Assembly: GCA_033032865.1 (NCBI GenBank)
Contig: JAWHQI010000229.1
Location: 1,884,501-1,948,500 of the forward strand
DNA length: 64,000 nucleotides
Origin: Dactylorhiza incarnata
Lineage: Eukaryota; Streptophyta; Magnoliopsida; Asparagales; Orchidaceae
Direction of reading: 5' to 3'
Shown here: in pieces, positions 1 to 14,000 of the stretch
Layout: each line of letters opens with the position of its first letter
Position numbering within the stretch: the first letter of the stretch is position 1
Notes under the pieces: generated by a model
Told to the model about the DNA's origin: nothing
What the model saw: only the letters and a program-made list of their open reading frames with translations
The model's database searches: none
Program-made: the position numbers and the translations under genes

Positions 1-1038
1 TTCACCTAGAAGTCTGCCATCCTATAAGCCTGTCAGGAGCTACTTTGTCTGGGCTCCACTGCCCCCAAAGCACTCTCCGCCCTCATCAGACCGCCCTCAT
101 CGGATTCAGGATATTACAGCGCATGCCTTAAAAGAGAGGCTGACGAGAGAATTTGAAGTGAAGGACTTAAGGAACCTCAAGTACTTCTTGGGCATTGAGG
201 TTGTTAGGTCCAAATATGAAATTTTCATATCGCAGAGGAAATATATTCTTGATTTACTTGAAACATCAGGAATGGGTGGATGTTGACCTGCAGACACCCC
301 AATTGAAGCAAGCCGCAGGCTTGGAAGAAATGATGGTGAAACTATTGAAGACATCCTAAGCTTTCAGAGGCTTGTGAGTAAATTGATTTACTTATTGCAT
401 ACTAGCACATATATTTCCTATGTTGTTGGGTGGTTAGCCAGTACATCACTCCCCAAAGTCTCGTCACCTTGATGATGCTCATCGTATCCTCAAATACCTC
501 AAGTCAACCCCAGGGAGGGGCCTTCTATTCTCACCAAATAATGAGCTGACTATTGAAGTTTACACTAATGTAGACTGGACTTAATCGATTGATGATCGAC
601 GGTCCACCTCAGGATATTGTACGATGGTTGGTGGAACTTAGTTACCTGGAGGAGCAAAAAACAACATGTGGTAGCAAGATCTAGTGTTGAGGCTGAGTTC
701 AGGGCCATGGATCATGAGATCTGTGAAGGGTTGTGGATCCAAACTATCATGAAAGATCTTGGTCTTAAAGGAAAGAAGTCTATTAGACTATATTGTGATA
801 ACAAGACAGTCATTAATATTGTTCACAACCTATTGCAACACGATCGTACTAAACACATTGAGATCGACACACACTTCATCAAAGAACACATAGTGAGAGG
901 CATTGTGGTTACTCCATTTGTCCCATCGGAACAACAATTGTCCGATATCCTCGCTAAGTGATTGAGTACAAGTGTTTCCGGAAAGATCATTGTCAAGTTG
1001 GGCATGGTTGACATCAGCCGCCCAACTTGAGGGGGGGT
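1..1038 (+). pseudogene. Decayed Copia RT/RNase H, 3' end of element
   Basis: From about 120 the plus strand reads as Copia reverse transcriptase end and RNase H: FEVKDLRNLKYFLGIEV, ISQRKYILDLLETSG, then [34 protein letters not shown] and DRTKHIEIDTHFIKEH. It has stops (for example after GMGGC near 282 and at 959) and a frameshift around 430-450, so it is inactive. Bases 1-118 do not continue the RT in order and may be a deletion junction. It ends with a polypurine tract at about 1029-1038, opposite in orientation to BGAL and inside its intron 14. Confidence 0.85.
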
Positions 1039-1140
1039 GTTAATATTTTCTATTTTATTTATTTCTCTCTCCCCCCTATTCCTCCACTCCTATAGATATT
1101 GTGGTGTGCCTCCTTGTAATAGACAAAAATAATGAATTCA
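1039..1140 (+). repeat. 3' LTR start of the decayed Copia
   Basis: TGTTAATATTTTC follows directly after the polypurine tract, as expected for the 3' LTR. The right boundary is uncertain; no matching 5' LTR is in the window. Confidence 0.55.
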
Positions 1141-1772
1141 ATAGTTTTCCTCGGGGGTTTTGAAAAGGAGATTAGAATTTGGAAGTTCATTTTTATTCAA
1201 TTGATAAAGAATGTTATTATTCTACTCATTCACCGAGTAGTGTATTCGGCAAGTACTCGACTTGCAAAGTGTATTTGCCACAATATTTGTTCAGTAGTGA
1301 TTTCTGGGGAGCCAGAGGCGCGTTGAGTGCCAAGGACCTAGTGGGGGAGTGGTTGCGTCACGTGAATCCATGGATAGAACTATAAAAGCAATTCCTAAGA
1401 TATTAGCATTTGGAAACTGTTTTCTGAAAAGAACAAAAAGTTGCTTTTTCAGTTGATTTGAAGACTCATAATTGTTGGTCTGAAAGGTAGCTGGAATTAA
1501 TTAAGTTCCCAATGATTTCCTAGTGAAAGGCTACTATTCTCTGTTTAGTAGTTGGAGTAAACCCATGAGATTAAATTCTACAAATGAAATGGAAAAAATT
1601 TTACAAGTTCAACCTGTTGACTATATTTAAGAATAGCTGGTATAGCTCCTTGTTCTTTATGAGGGAAGTTTTAAATGTTCCAACTATTTTCTACAAACGA
1701 ATAACATATTTACGTGTTAACTATATTTTTTTAAATATCATTAAAAATGATGATGGATGGCTAGAAACTTAC
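1141..1772. other. Intron 14 remainder, no recognisable element
   Basis: A stretch between the Copia 3' LTR and exon 14. I see no exon-like or TE protein sequence on either strand. Confidence 0.5.
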
Positions 1773-1885
1773 AGGTAATCCAACCATGACACTCAACAAG
1801 GAGATGTCATTTTGCCCATTGTTCAGTGAAATGTTTCTCGTAAGAACAGAAGCTGCCCGCAGACCATGGCTTCCATGTACAGTTC
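1773..1885 (-). CDS. BGAL: BGAL exon 14 (last exon in window)
   Basis: Two bases plus 37 codons (residues 506-543), [20 protein letters not shown] then [17 protein letters not shown]. This matches the galactose-binding-like region of BGAL. Acceptor CAG, donor GTAAGT. Lies 4.7 kb from exon 13 across TE-filled intron 13. Confidence 0.92.
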
Positions 1886-2040
1886 CTGAGAAGAGCAGAT
1901 AAATTAGAACATCATTCAGCATATTTTAATTATGTTAGCATATTTAGGTTATGATACAATAGTATTGTTAGCATATTTAGTTTATTATGTTGAGTTTCAT
2001 TAGTAAGGGCATCCCTTGGTGTGAGGTTAATATATTATTA

Positions 2041-2082
<42 letters not shown>

Positions 2083-5000
2083 ATCTCTCTCTATATATAT
2101 ATATATCCCATTTAATAGCTAATACGATAAATGAAACTAATATTATAGGAGTATTCTCGCCAATCTTCTTTTATTCTTAAGAACTCTAGGTTTTCGCTTA
2201 CAGTTTGAAGTTTGTGACCTGCACAAGTCAATATCTCCTGCCTAAGGGTATTGAAAATGCCTTGCCTTATCCAACAACAACCGCAAATCTACTCAATAAT
2301 AGGCATTAAAATTTGCTCGAAGTCAACTCATTTGATCGTCGACCGTCATCAGCCAAATTTTCTTATTCTCGATCACTCATCATTGGTCTTTGATCCATCT
2401 CTTCATCATTCATACTAGACTTTCATTATTCATAATTACTCGTGATTGTTTAGATATGCTCTCAATGGGTCACTCTCTTGCTCCTCTTTCCCATTTGCAA
2501 CAATGTGAGAATAAAATAAATTATTATTTCAGAATATTTAACTTATTATATAGGGACTCCTCTCTTTATATAGAGTATGAAGAGGAGAAATATACCCTTG
2601 GAGATGTAAGATTAGATACAACAAAGATAAAAATGTACAATGGGACCCCTATTGGCTTTTTACAAATGAGCTTCATCATTCTCCCTCAAACTAAAGCATA
2701 TATATCGATCATTCTCAGCTTGACACAAATATCTGAAAAAGATGAATTTAGTTCGGTGAAAATATCGCTCAACACTTAACCGTAAGTAATAAAGAGTGCA
2801 TATTCAGTTGTTGATAACTTCCTTTCTGATAAAGTGACATTCAACTTCAATATATTTTGTTCTTTCATGGAACACTAGATTTTTAGATATGTTGTTGCCA
2901 ACTTTATTATCATAGAACATTGGCAGAGAAAAATTGTAAGTTTCATCAAAATCATTTAGAAGTGTTCTCTACCACTTTAACTTACAAGCAGTCTGAATCA
3001 TACTTCTGTATTCAGCTTCTGCACTTGATCTGGACATCACTACTTGTTTCTTATTTTTCCAATTGACACAATTTCCTTTGATATGCATGCAATATCTAGA
3101 AGTGGATTTTTGATCTCCTTTATCATCTACATAGCTTGTATCAGAATATGTTTCAATGCATAAACACTTATTTCTTTGAATAATAGTCTTTTTCCCGGAG
3201 ACACTTTAATGTTTTCTAATATTTTTAAGGCAGCTTCCATATGACACTCTCTAAGAGCCTGCATAAACTAGCTTTTTCAATAGCATAGAAGATGTCAGGT
3301 CTGGTTATGGTCAGATAAACTAGCTTTTTCAAGATAATATATGTTTTTACGGTTTGACAATATGTGAATAATAGTATTTTATATATACCTTATTTGACGA
3401 GCTTTCAACTAGGAAAGTTGGTGCAAGTGGGTCGTGCTTTCAGGATTTTCCACGGGGTTTGGGTTCGATCCCAGTGGCCTTCAATATTTTTAACATTTTT
3501 AAAGTGAGAAAAAGCCTAGTTTAGCTACGCCCAAGACCCGCCCAATTCTATTAAGCTTGCTCTGGTTTGCGGTTTCACGGGCGGACCAGCCGGTTCGACG
3601 GTTTGATGCCGGTCTCGGTTGAAGGCCGGTTCCATGTGTTGACCGAACCGGCTTATTGCCCAGTTCACGGTTTGACCGACTAGACCGGCCGGTTCGATAA
3701 TTAAGGCAAGCGATGAAAATTAAAATTAAAAACAAGTAATTTTTGTAGAAATTCTCCAACTAAAAAAATAATAATAATAAAAATCTTTGATAAGAATCGA
3801 GACAATGAATAAATTTCAATGCTTTTTAATAAACTCAAAGATTTGTTTTTTTACCTATTTATCAATTAAGCCTCACAAAAGGAAAAATGACAACTTATCT
3901 CTTCACATAAGAACCCCCTCCCCCCTTCTGTACGAGCAGCTTGGACAAAAAACGAAAACAGAGAAATCTTCTCTGGTTTTGGAGGTCCAGCCTGACGCCT
4001 GCTTCTTTCCGTGAAACCGTTCTTTCCGCAAATCAAAAGGAGTTTCTGAAAATGTTTATGCTGAGTGACAAGGTCAGCAGAGAAATGTCGATAGTAGAGA
4101 AGTTAAGTGCCAAGAGATTGAACTTCCTGATACGCAGTATCGAGAAATAGTGTTGGTCGAGCGAAGAGATCAGAAAATAGGATGTAGCAGCGAGACATGC
4201 TTGCACCCTTGGAGTAAAAGGCTGCAAGATGATCACATGCCGCCTTCACAGTGTCATCACGATGGATGATAATGATATGCAAACATTCATCAAAAAGATT
4301 GTTTGCAAGCCACGTGCGAAAAAAAGAATCACTAGCGTCTCAATCAGCATAGGTGGGAGATGTGGGGTTAAGATGAGCGTTAGTGAGATGATGTCGTTTG
4401 TGTGGAGAGCGCAAAAGGAAGGTGAAAGACACTCCAGTCAGAATAATTAGGTTCAGTCAATTTGGAAGTTGTCCCCAGATTTCCAAAGGCACTGGAAATG
4501 AGGGTGGTGTAGGAGCAGGAGTGAGCGGTAATGTCATCATAACTTAGTGAGAGTGGAAGATCTGAGCAGATATGAACTAGTAGAGAGGTCGTTGGCCGAG
4601 AGCTCACAAGAGGTCGCATATGCTAGTCGAGAGCGCAAAGAGATCTCAGAAAGTTGTCATTAACAATCGCAGATTGCAAAGGAAGTAGCATGCGGGAAGT
4701 CGCTCGCAGGAATGATTGCGCAGGAAGTAGTTCGCGGTTGGAGCTTGCAGGAGAAGCTCGCAGTCAGAGCTCGCAGGAGTCACTCGCAATACAACAAGAG
4801 GAGCTCGCATGAAAGCTCATAAGAGAAGTCCTAGGCCGAGACCACCCGACGGTCCTCTATAAAAGAGGGAGGGATCGAAGAGCAAGGAGCAGCTGGTGAG
4901 ATCGGCAAGCGAGGAGTAGTTGGCAAGATCGACGAGCTCAAGAAGCGAGCATGCGAGATCGACAGGGAGTTTATTCGTCAAGTGCGAGCTCTCCCGGAGC

Positions 5001-8000
5001 TCGATTAGAAGAGCTTGTATAAGGGAGGGCAAAAGTGTCCAAAATTTCTCACGTAAGGTCATGAGATTCACATGAAACCAAATAATTTGTGTGATGCCAG
5101 GGGAAAAAAATTCAAGAGGAGAAAATGAGATAGAGCAACGAAAATTTACGTCGTGCTCTGATGTCATGAGAATAAAATAATAATTATTCAAAAATCTCTA
5201 ACTTATTACATAGGGACTCCCCTCTTTATATAAAGTAGAGGAGGAGAAGAAAAATACACTTGGAGATGTGAGACTAAATACAAGAAAGAAAAAATCACAG
5301 TAGCCACTGTCGGCTTCAGGGAAAGCTTTCACAGCCCCCCTTTGTTGTTTCCAACAGTCAAAGCCGTTGTAGACTCACAGTAACCGCCCACCAACACCTC
5401 TAGGATCTCCTTGCTCGTGAGTATTATTATATAGTGTTTTGTTTTTCTTTATTAAATACTTGATGATCATCATTTAATTGTAGGGAGTATTGACTTGTTT
5501 GCAAAAATAGTTTCATTTTCTTATTTTGCTATAAAAAATCCATTTTGTGCAAGTGTGGCTTAAATCATATATGCGAAAAGAACGTGACTTTTCTTACGTG
5601 CGTGAAAATTATTGTGAACATTGTGTTAGTTTATTAGCCTTGTATAAATTGATTGCTAAAGTTAATTCCGGATTGAAAATTTTAAAACCATTTGCATCAT
5701 ATAGACTGGGTCTATTTGATTCCAGCGCGCACCACACACATTGGCGTACATTAGCATTGGCACAACCTCTCACGGCCCGCTCTGCATCACATATCTTCAT
5801 TTTCTTTTAATTCTCTACACCAACCATGCCTATCTTGGCTTTGCATCTCGTCTTTGTTCATTTCAGCTCCCCTTGAGTTGTCGAGCTTACTCTCATGACA
5901 TGAGATGTTGACCCTGCTTTCTAGTTGCATGACCTTTCTCTCTGATTACTGAACCTTTTTCTCATATTTTTGTCATGTTAATTACAGTTTCTCTTGGATT
6001 ACTGAACCTCTCGTTTAGATTGTCGACCATGCTCTCTTGTACTGAACCTTACTCTTGAGCAGTTAAACCTCACTACTTTCTTATTTGTTTTTCCCGTGGT
6101 GCACCTTGTCAACCAAAAATATCTACTCACCATCTAGTCTTATCTTCTTCATCACTCACACCTCCAAGCTCAAGTGACATAGTATGCATCTCCTTGAGTT
6201 TGTGGGTGAGTGCTAGCATTTAGTTTATTATGTCATTAATATTGTTAGTAAATTTAGGTTTTACTCTATCATGAGCGTTTTTATTGAGGATATCCCTCAA
6301 ATTTGAGGTCAATAACTAAATATATCATATTATGTCTTTCGTAATTTTCTTTATATATACACAACATGTAATAGTTAGTATGAAAAATGAATATAGTATT
6401 ACAGGAACATTCTTTATCAATCTCCTCCTCTTCTTTCTAACAAATTCATTGTAGAGATGTAACCAAAATGATATCCTTGATTTTATATTTTTCTCACATC
6501 ATTTTTGTAAGAGTTTAGATAAAATTAAATGGCATTAATTTATGCTGAAACAAATTATAGCCAATTTTCCTACAATGAAGGCCATTTAACTTACCAACAT
6601 ATTCATTATTCACAAAAGCATGTATGACATGAGCTAGTGAATTGACATTAAGTGCGCTATTCTCCTCGTCTTGTGTTTTGGTGTACCTGCACATGATATG
6701 ACTGCAAAGATCAGAAGTATTAATCAAATTTTAGTAATATGTTGGTGTATTAACGCTTTTTATTTTCAATGGCATGTGGATTTGACTTACAAATTTAAAA
6801 AAATGTGAGAAAAATGACTGAATTGAACTCAATTCTTGCAATTGCTCAGGATATCCTCTTTTAGCTTCTAGGTATAATTTTAGGTCAAGATTTCTTTTAC
6901 TAACTACATGAGAATGGGCAGTAGTTATGAACATATCATGGATTCAACTGGATCATCAGATTATAAGTTCATTCAAGAACAGGCCAAGATAGGGTTATGT
7001 ACATTCTTATTATCAGAAAGTTTCATGTTACCTGGTTGTGTACCAAAGATAATCTGACGAATCTTTAGTTGCTCCTGTTTGTTCTAATAGTTTGCTTTCT
7101 ACCCAAGCAGAAGAATTAGTACTCGGGATTTTCTCATGGGTTACTTTCCATCTGCTAGCTTGGTTAAAATTTTCTACTACTTCAGCTGATCTTGTTCCAT
7201 ATTGAGCAGCAACCTGCAAAGAATGAAGTAAGCATTTATGCAAAGTCTAAAATTGAAATAGTAAATTACATTCAAGTAAATTAAAAATCCTGAATAGAAC
7301 ATGAATACCAATTTGCATGTAAATATTTAAGTTAGTAGATGAAAATTAAGGAACCAAAACTTGGGGTTACCGGCGGTGGAAGAGCCGAAGAGAGGGAAGA
7401 GGGAGAAAGATAAAAAACATGGAGTGAGAGCCAGACCTAGGTGCTTCTCATAATATTATCCAAAACAACATACAAATGCGTTAAAGAGAGCTACTTATGG
7501 TCTCTCTCACAATGTTAAAAGTATGCAAAATAAAGTCAGAGAATACACAGTCCCAAATCATTTCTCCTTCATGGGTAGTCTGGGGGTAAACCAACCAAAT
7601 GTGAATATTTGATTCATCATTCCCCACCCTCTAAGCTGGTCCCACCGCCTCCATAACATGATGTGATTACAGAATGTTATAAATCTATAAATAGGAAAAA
7701 GTTTAAACTCACCTTAGCAGTATTGAAGACAACATTCTGGCATTCAGACAAAATGCTAATTGACTTCCGAGGCAATTCATAGGTAGCATTCCAAAATTGG
7801 ACAGTGGCTTCATTAGCTGAATCATTATTTACAAGAAAGGCAACACACTTCCCTGAATCTGTTAGAAAAACATGTGCCTGTGATGAAACTTGTGTTAGTC
7901 ACACTAATAGGCAAACAATAATGGAGCTATAAAGGTTGTTGTGAATAGATAAAACCATACGCAGCAGTCTTACCTCTTGCGCTCGTCCGACTGAAAAGTT

Positions 8001-11000
8001 GCTATAACTCCCCATAAGTAATGCTTCAGAGTTTGCCTTAACTGCAGCATGTAACTCCCTGAGATGGGCCCATTTAGGTTGCCATATCAAACCTAAAGAA
8101 GAAGTGGATAAGTTACTTAGAATTGTACAAGCCTTTGTATGCAATTAAAAGGATATAATCTTAAAATTCTTTATCACACTAACCATATTCATCTAGAGGA
8201 GCTTGATCATAATAAGCTGTGATAACATATGAAGAGGAAGTCCTTCCAAAATTGGTTCCGCCGTGATACTGCATTTGAAAATTTTCTTGTGAATGAAACA
8301 AGGTTTTCAGAGTATACAATTATTTCATTCAGTATCAATTGCACATATCCTAATACAGTTGAAGAGCGAGGAAATGAAATAATCGTGATAATGATATTAA
8401 ACCAGCCCCCTTACTCATATATATAGAGTAAGGGAAAAAACCAAAAAGGTAACGAGGACAAAACTACCCTTCAGCGGGTATTTACACAATGATATAATAA
8501 AGACTTGAATTCAACTCTCCCCCTCAAGTCGAACGATAGAGGTCCGTCATTCCGAGTCTGTAGATATCATCTATAAAGACATCGCTCCCTAAGCTCTTTG
8601 TGAAGACATCGGCCAACTGATCTCTAGAGTGAACAAAGGGGGTAACTAAATTTCCTTTATCGATATGATCTTTGATGAAATGGCGGTCAACCTCAACATG
8701 CTTAGTTCTGTCATGCTGGACCGGGTTATGAGCAATACTGATAGCGGCCTTGTTGTCACAGAATAGAGAGATAGGAGTGTCATCCTGAAGGTCCAAGTCC
8801 CTCAATAATGTGCGTAGCCATAAGCCTTCGCAGAGTCCTTGAGACATTGACCGATACTCGGCTTCATCACTAGATCTGGCCACCACATTTTGTTTCTTGC
8901 TACGCCATGTGACTAAATTGCCACCAACGAAGGTGCAATAGCCTGTAGTAGATTTTCTGTCATCACGGCTTCCGGCCCAATCCGCATCGGTAAAGACTTC
9001 AATCTTCAAATGATTGTTCTTTGAAAACATCAAACCCCGACCCGGAGCCTTCTTTAAGTAACGGAGGACACGATAAGCGGCATCCTGATGTCTGATCCTG
9101 GGGGCATGCATATATCTGCTCAGGATCCCAACAGCATATGTGATGTCAAGGCGAGTGATACCACTACGGACTCCGAAGAGCAAGAGAGGAAGAGGGGAGA
9201 GGAGATTGAGAGAAGAAGTTAGGGTTGGGAGGAAGAAGAAGAGGGATCAGCCCCCACATAAAATGCTTGATCAAAAAATAATACATTAGGTCATTAGGAT
9301 GGCCTCTTATACTATGAGGCCTCACATATTACAATCCCCAAAATACCCCCATGCTTAACATAATAAAACCGGCCTACATCTGCTCTTCGCCCAAGCCCGA
9401 ACCGGACCCACTGTCGCGCCCGCTGTCGCCGGGCGGTAGCCCCACGCTGCCGCTATCGCGCCCGCTGTCGCCGGGCGGTAGCCCCACGTTGTCGCATGGC
9501 GATACCGGCTCCCGTGTTGCTCCTGTGTCTCCCGTCCCACGAGCTCGCCGTGCGTACACCCGCCATGGTGGATCCGCCTCCCGTAAGTCGGTAACAATAC
9601 CCCCGTCTGGAAAATTTGCCTTGTCCTCAAGGCAATAATCCGGAAACTGGCGCCGGAAGTCGTCTCGCAGAAGCCAAGTTGCGGAGCTGAGTGGTCGGTC
9701 GCGCCATGCTACTCGAATCTCGTCTGGAAGAGGATCCCCTGGGGTATGATGGCGCCGATCCACGATCGAGGCCGGGTACAGCGGTGGGGAGTCGGAGTGC
9801 TCGATGTCCGCTGGGATGTGATCAGTAACAGGGTGGTCACCGATGACTCGGCGAAGCTGAGAAACGTGGAAAACCGGATGGATCCGGCTCTGATCTGGTA
9901 GGCGCAGGCGATAGGCCACGGCCCCGATGCGACTGATAATCTCAAAGGGACCAAAAAAACGTGGGGCCAGCTTGGGGCAGGTGCGGCGGGCGACGGTCAG
10001 CTGGCGGTAGGGGTGAAGCTTGATGAAAACTCGCTCGCCCACCTGGAAGGAAAGGTCCCTGCGCTTCCGGTTGGCAAAAGAGATCATCTTTGCCTGAGCC
10101 CTGCGGAGGTGGTGCTTCAGGCTATCCAAAATGGTATCTCGATCATGAAGGTGGTCGGCCAAGCTGGCCACGGGGCATTCGCCTGGAAGATGTCGTAGGA
10201 TCGAGGGAGAAGGCCGGCCATAAACTGTTTCGAACGGCGAGGTGTTGGCCGAATGGTGGTAGGAGGTGTTGTAGGAATACTCCGCCCAGCAGAGCCACTT
10301 CGCCCATGAGCCTGGCCTCTCACCGATGAAGCATCTGAGGTAAGTCTCCAGACAGCGGTTGAGCACTTCGGACTGCCCGTCCGACTGCGGGTGGTATGCG
10401 GTGCTCATCCGGAGCCGGGTGCCCTGAAGACGGAAAAGGGACGTCCAGAAACTGCTAAGGAAGAGCGGGTCCCGGTCACTCACAATGGAGCGGGGAAAAC
10501 CGTGAAGGCGGACGATCTCGGAAATGAAACTGTCGGCCACGGTTGCTGCTGTATAGGGGTGGCGCAGCGGAATGAAATGGCTATACTTCGTCAACCGGTC
10601 AACGGCCACGAGAACGCAGTCAAACCCGTTCGACCGCGGCAGCCGTGTGATAAAGTCCATCGCTATGTCCTCCCAGACACGCTCGGGAATCGGCAGAGGT
10701 TGCAGCAGGCCGCTCGGAAACAGTGTCTCGTACTTGGCCTTCTGGCAAGGAAGGCAGGCCGCCACGTAGGCCTTCACCTGGCGGAGCATGTGTGGCCAGT
10801 ACAAGGAGGCGGCCAGCCGCCGGTAGGTCCGGAATGCGCCGGCGTGACCGCCCGAAGGCGTCGAATGAAACTCTGCGAGAAGGAGCGGGATGCGGGTCGA
10901 GGAAGCAGAGAGAACAAGGCGACCCCGATGAAATAGCCGTCCCCCGATCAACGAGTACGGTGGCCGTGCCGCGGGGTCGGCGAGCAGGGCCGTGCGGATC

Positions 11001-14000
11001 GCAAGCAAGTGGGGGTCGGCCTCCGCCTCCTGCTGCAAGATGGTGGCGTCGTCCCAAACCGGCCGGGAAATGGCGGCTAACTCCGAAGCCTGAGGGTGAC
11101 GGGACAGCGCGTCCGCCGCGCGGTTGGTCTTCCCTGACCGGAACTCGATCGAAAAATCATATCCCAGAAGCTTGGCAACCCACAGCTGCTGTGTCGGCGT
11201 GGCGATCTTCTGCTGCAGCAGATACCGGACGCTGTGATGATCAGTGCGGACGATGAAGGGTCGGCCCAACAGGTACGGCCTCCAATGCTGCACGGCCAAT
11301 ACCAAGGCCATCAACTCGTTCTCGTAAGCCGAGCGGCTGCGGACGACCGTCGAGAAGGCGCGGCTAAAATAAGCTATCGGGCGGCCGGCCTGCATCAGGA
11401 CAGCTCCGACGCCGGAGCCGGAGGCGTCGCATTCCACGATGAACGGCTGTCGAAAATCCGGCATGGCCAAAACCGGTCCACGGATCAAGGCGGACTGCAA
11501 GGAGGCGAAAGCGGCCATGGCGGCTGGCGGCCACGAGAAAGGACCATCGGCTGGGGCCTTCAGCAGCTGAGTGAGAGGGCGGGACACCCCCCCCGTAATC
11601 CCGGATAAATCGCCGGTAGTAGCCGGTCAGGCCGAGAAAAGCCCGTACCTCGCGAACAGAAGTGGGAGTCGGCCACCGGGTCACGACCTCAATCTTGTCC
11701 GCATCCATAGCGACACCCTGGGCGGAGATCGTGTGGCCCAGATAGCTCACTGTCGTGGCCCCAAAGGTACACTTCTTCCGGTTGAGGGTGAAGTGATGAC
11801 GGCGCAGAGTAGTAAAAGTCTCCCGAACATGGTGGAGGTGGTCCTGCCAGGAAGTACTGAAAACAAGAATGTCATCAAAGAAAACCAAAACGTGCTTACG
11901 CAGGACCGGGCGGAAGACGTCATTCATGGAAGTCTGGAAAGTAGCGGGAGCGTTGGTGAGCCCGAACGGCATCACCAAAAACTCGAAGTGGCCGTCGTGC
12001 GTCCGAAAAGCCGTCTTCGGAACGTCTTCCGGTCGGACCCGTATCTGGTGATAGCCGGCGCGGAAGTCGAGTTTGGTGAAAAACACGGCGCCGTATAACT
12101 CGTCCAGCAGCTCCTGAATGACCGGAATCGGGTACTTGTCCGGTACCGTCGCCTTGTTCAGCTCCCTGTAATCCACGCAGAAACGCCAGCTGTCGTCCTT
12201 CTTGAGGACAAGAAGCACCGGGATGGAGAAGGGGCTCGCACTGGGCCGAATCAGGCCTCCCAACAGCATCTCTCGAACCAACCGCTCGATCTCGTCCTTC
12301 TGCGTGTGCCCGTATCGGTAAGGACGGGCGGAAACCGCCGCGACGCCGGGCTGCAGTACGATGGCGTGGTCGGTCGGCCGCGCGGGGGGAAGGCCGGGTA
12401 GCGGCTCAAAGAGCGCCGGAAAATCATCAAGAAGCGTCGTCATGTCGGCCGGAAGGCTGTCGGCCGACGAGGGAGGTGAGGGCTGCACCGTCCACAACCA
12501 CGCCGAGAAGTCGATGTCGGTGACGCGGTTCATGGCGCGGAAGGAAATGGGCGAGCGGAGGAGCGTCGAATCGCCCACCAAGCGGCAGGGTTGGCCCTGG
12601 TGGAGAAAGGACATGGTCATAGACGCCCAGTTGACGCGGACGTCGCCCAGAGTTTGCAACCACGCGACCCCCAGGATGGCGTCAAGGCCCCCCAGCTCGA
12701 AGAGGTAGAAGTCCGCGGTGACCGTGCACGGGCCCAGGGACAGGGTGACGCCCGAGCACTGGCTTAAGGTGGGGCGGCGACGGTCGTCCCCTAGACAGAC
12801 GGAAAAGTCGGGGGAAGGGTCAGCAGGTAACCCCAGGCGGCGTGCGAGGGGGGCCGACATGAAATTGTGGCTCGCCCCACTGTTAATCATCACAATGATG
12901 GGTCGGTCGTGGAGCATCCCGGACAGCTTCATCGTACGTGGCCCCGTAAGGCCCCCCACTGAGTAAAAGGGAAGCTCCAGGACGTTGAGCGGTGCAGGCT
13001 CGGGTTCTCCGTCAAAAGGAGCCGGCGGCGCCTTCTCCAACGGAGGGTCCTCGAGTCCGTCAGGGCTTTCGCCGTCCACGAAAAGGGCATGAAACTCCTT
13101 AACGGAACAGACGTGGTGCGGGGTGTAGGGCTGGCGGCAACGGAAGCAAAGCCCGCGTCGGCGGAGGTCGTTGTAGTCGACGCGTTGCGGGCCTTCTGGT
13201 CGGGGAGGCCGTCCGGCACCCGGAGGCGGGAAGCGCTGAGCGGGGGCCACCGGCGGCGGTGGCCGAAAAGTGAAAGGAGCGGCCTGCCGAGGCCCGAGGT
13301 CCACCTCGACGGCCCGAGCAAGGTCGAGGGCCTCGGATACCGTGCGCGGGTGATGCGTGCGAAGACGGGAGCGGATGTTGGGACGGAGGCCTTGGAGGAA
13401 GAATCCGAGGTAATGGTCGGGAGGGAGGCCCGGTACTTGAGTGACCAGCGCGACGAACTCGTCGATGTAGGCATCCCACTGACGGGTCGTGCAAAGCCGC
13501 TCGATGGCGGAGCCGGCGTAACGAGCGTCGTAGCGGCTCACCATTTCGTGTTTGAACTCCGTCCACGAAATGGCGGGTTGGATTTGCCGAAGCCAACGGG
13601 CCCAATGGAGGGCCGAACCTTCGAGGCCGACCACGGCCGTGCTAACTTTGTCCGTTGGCGACGTCCCGTGGAGATCGAAAAATTGCTCCGCACGAGCAAT
13701 CCATCCGAGGGGGTCCGTGCCCGAGAAAGAAGGAATGTCGAGTGCGAGGGCGGAGCGGTCGGCGGTGAAACCGGCCGGTGGGGGCATGCCGAGGATGGAG
13801 ACGGTTTTCGGAGAGTTCGCCGGGGTCGGAGCTGGAAACGGGGGCGGAGAAACACGGCCGAAGGTGATGCCGGCCGCGGCAGGCGGCCGGAGGAGAGGAT
13901 CCGGAAGGAGGGGCGGAATGGGGCTGCCGTTCGCCTGGCTCGCCCGTTCCGGGGCCCAGGCGGCAATGCGGGCGATGAGTTCCGCCTGGCCGGCCGCGAA

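Larger units (their letters stand above)
2507..5390 (-). mobile_element. Degraded Copia-like element (inner pair in intron 13)
   Basis: Direct repeats at about 2507-2682 and 5170-5390 share GAGAATAAAATAA, TAGGGACTCC, CTCTTTATATA and CTTGGAGATGT. The complement of a tRNA-Met primer site (CTCTGATGTCAT) abuts the right LTR, and the complement of a polypurine tract (CTCCCTCAAAC) follows the left LTR, so the element is on the minus strand. The left part of the interior holds an RNase H remnant. The rest (3490-5160) is non-coding. Confidence 0.68.
1933..6442 (+). mobile_element. Old degraded LTR retrotransposon (outer pair in intron 13)
   Basis: Diverged direct repeats at about 1933-2190 and 6211-6442 share TGTTAGCATATTTAG-like starts, the AGGG(A)TATCCC block, AAATGAA(T)ATA and a GGAGTATTCT/GGAACATTCT end. 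A purine/G-rich stretch just before 6211 resembles a polypurine tract, suggesting plus orientation. No target-site duplication is readable. A second LTR pair (2507-5390) lies inside it. Confidence 0.55.

Noticed and set aside
1..118. Missing 3' exon of BGAL at the left edge
   Set aside because: Neither strand reads as the expected BGAL C-terminal sequence; the segment adjoins Copia RT.
5547..5810. 87-codon plus-strand frame in intron 13
   Set aside because: No recognisable motif, AT-rich, lies in the interior of a decayed LTR element.
7028..7243. Separate small gene at this open frame
   Set aside because: It is BGAL exon 12 read through its splice sites into the introns.
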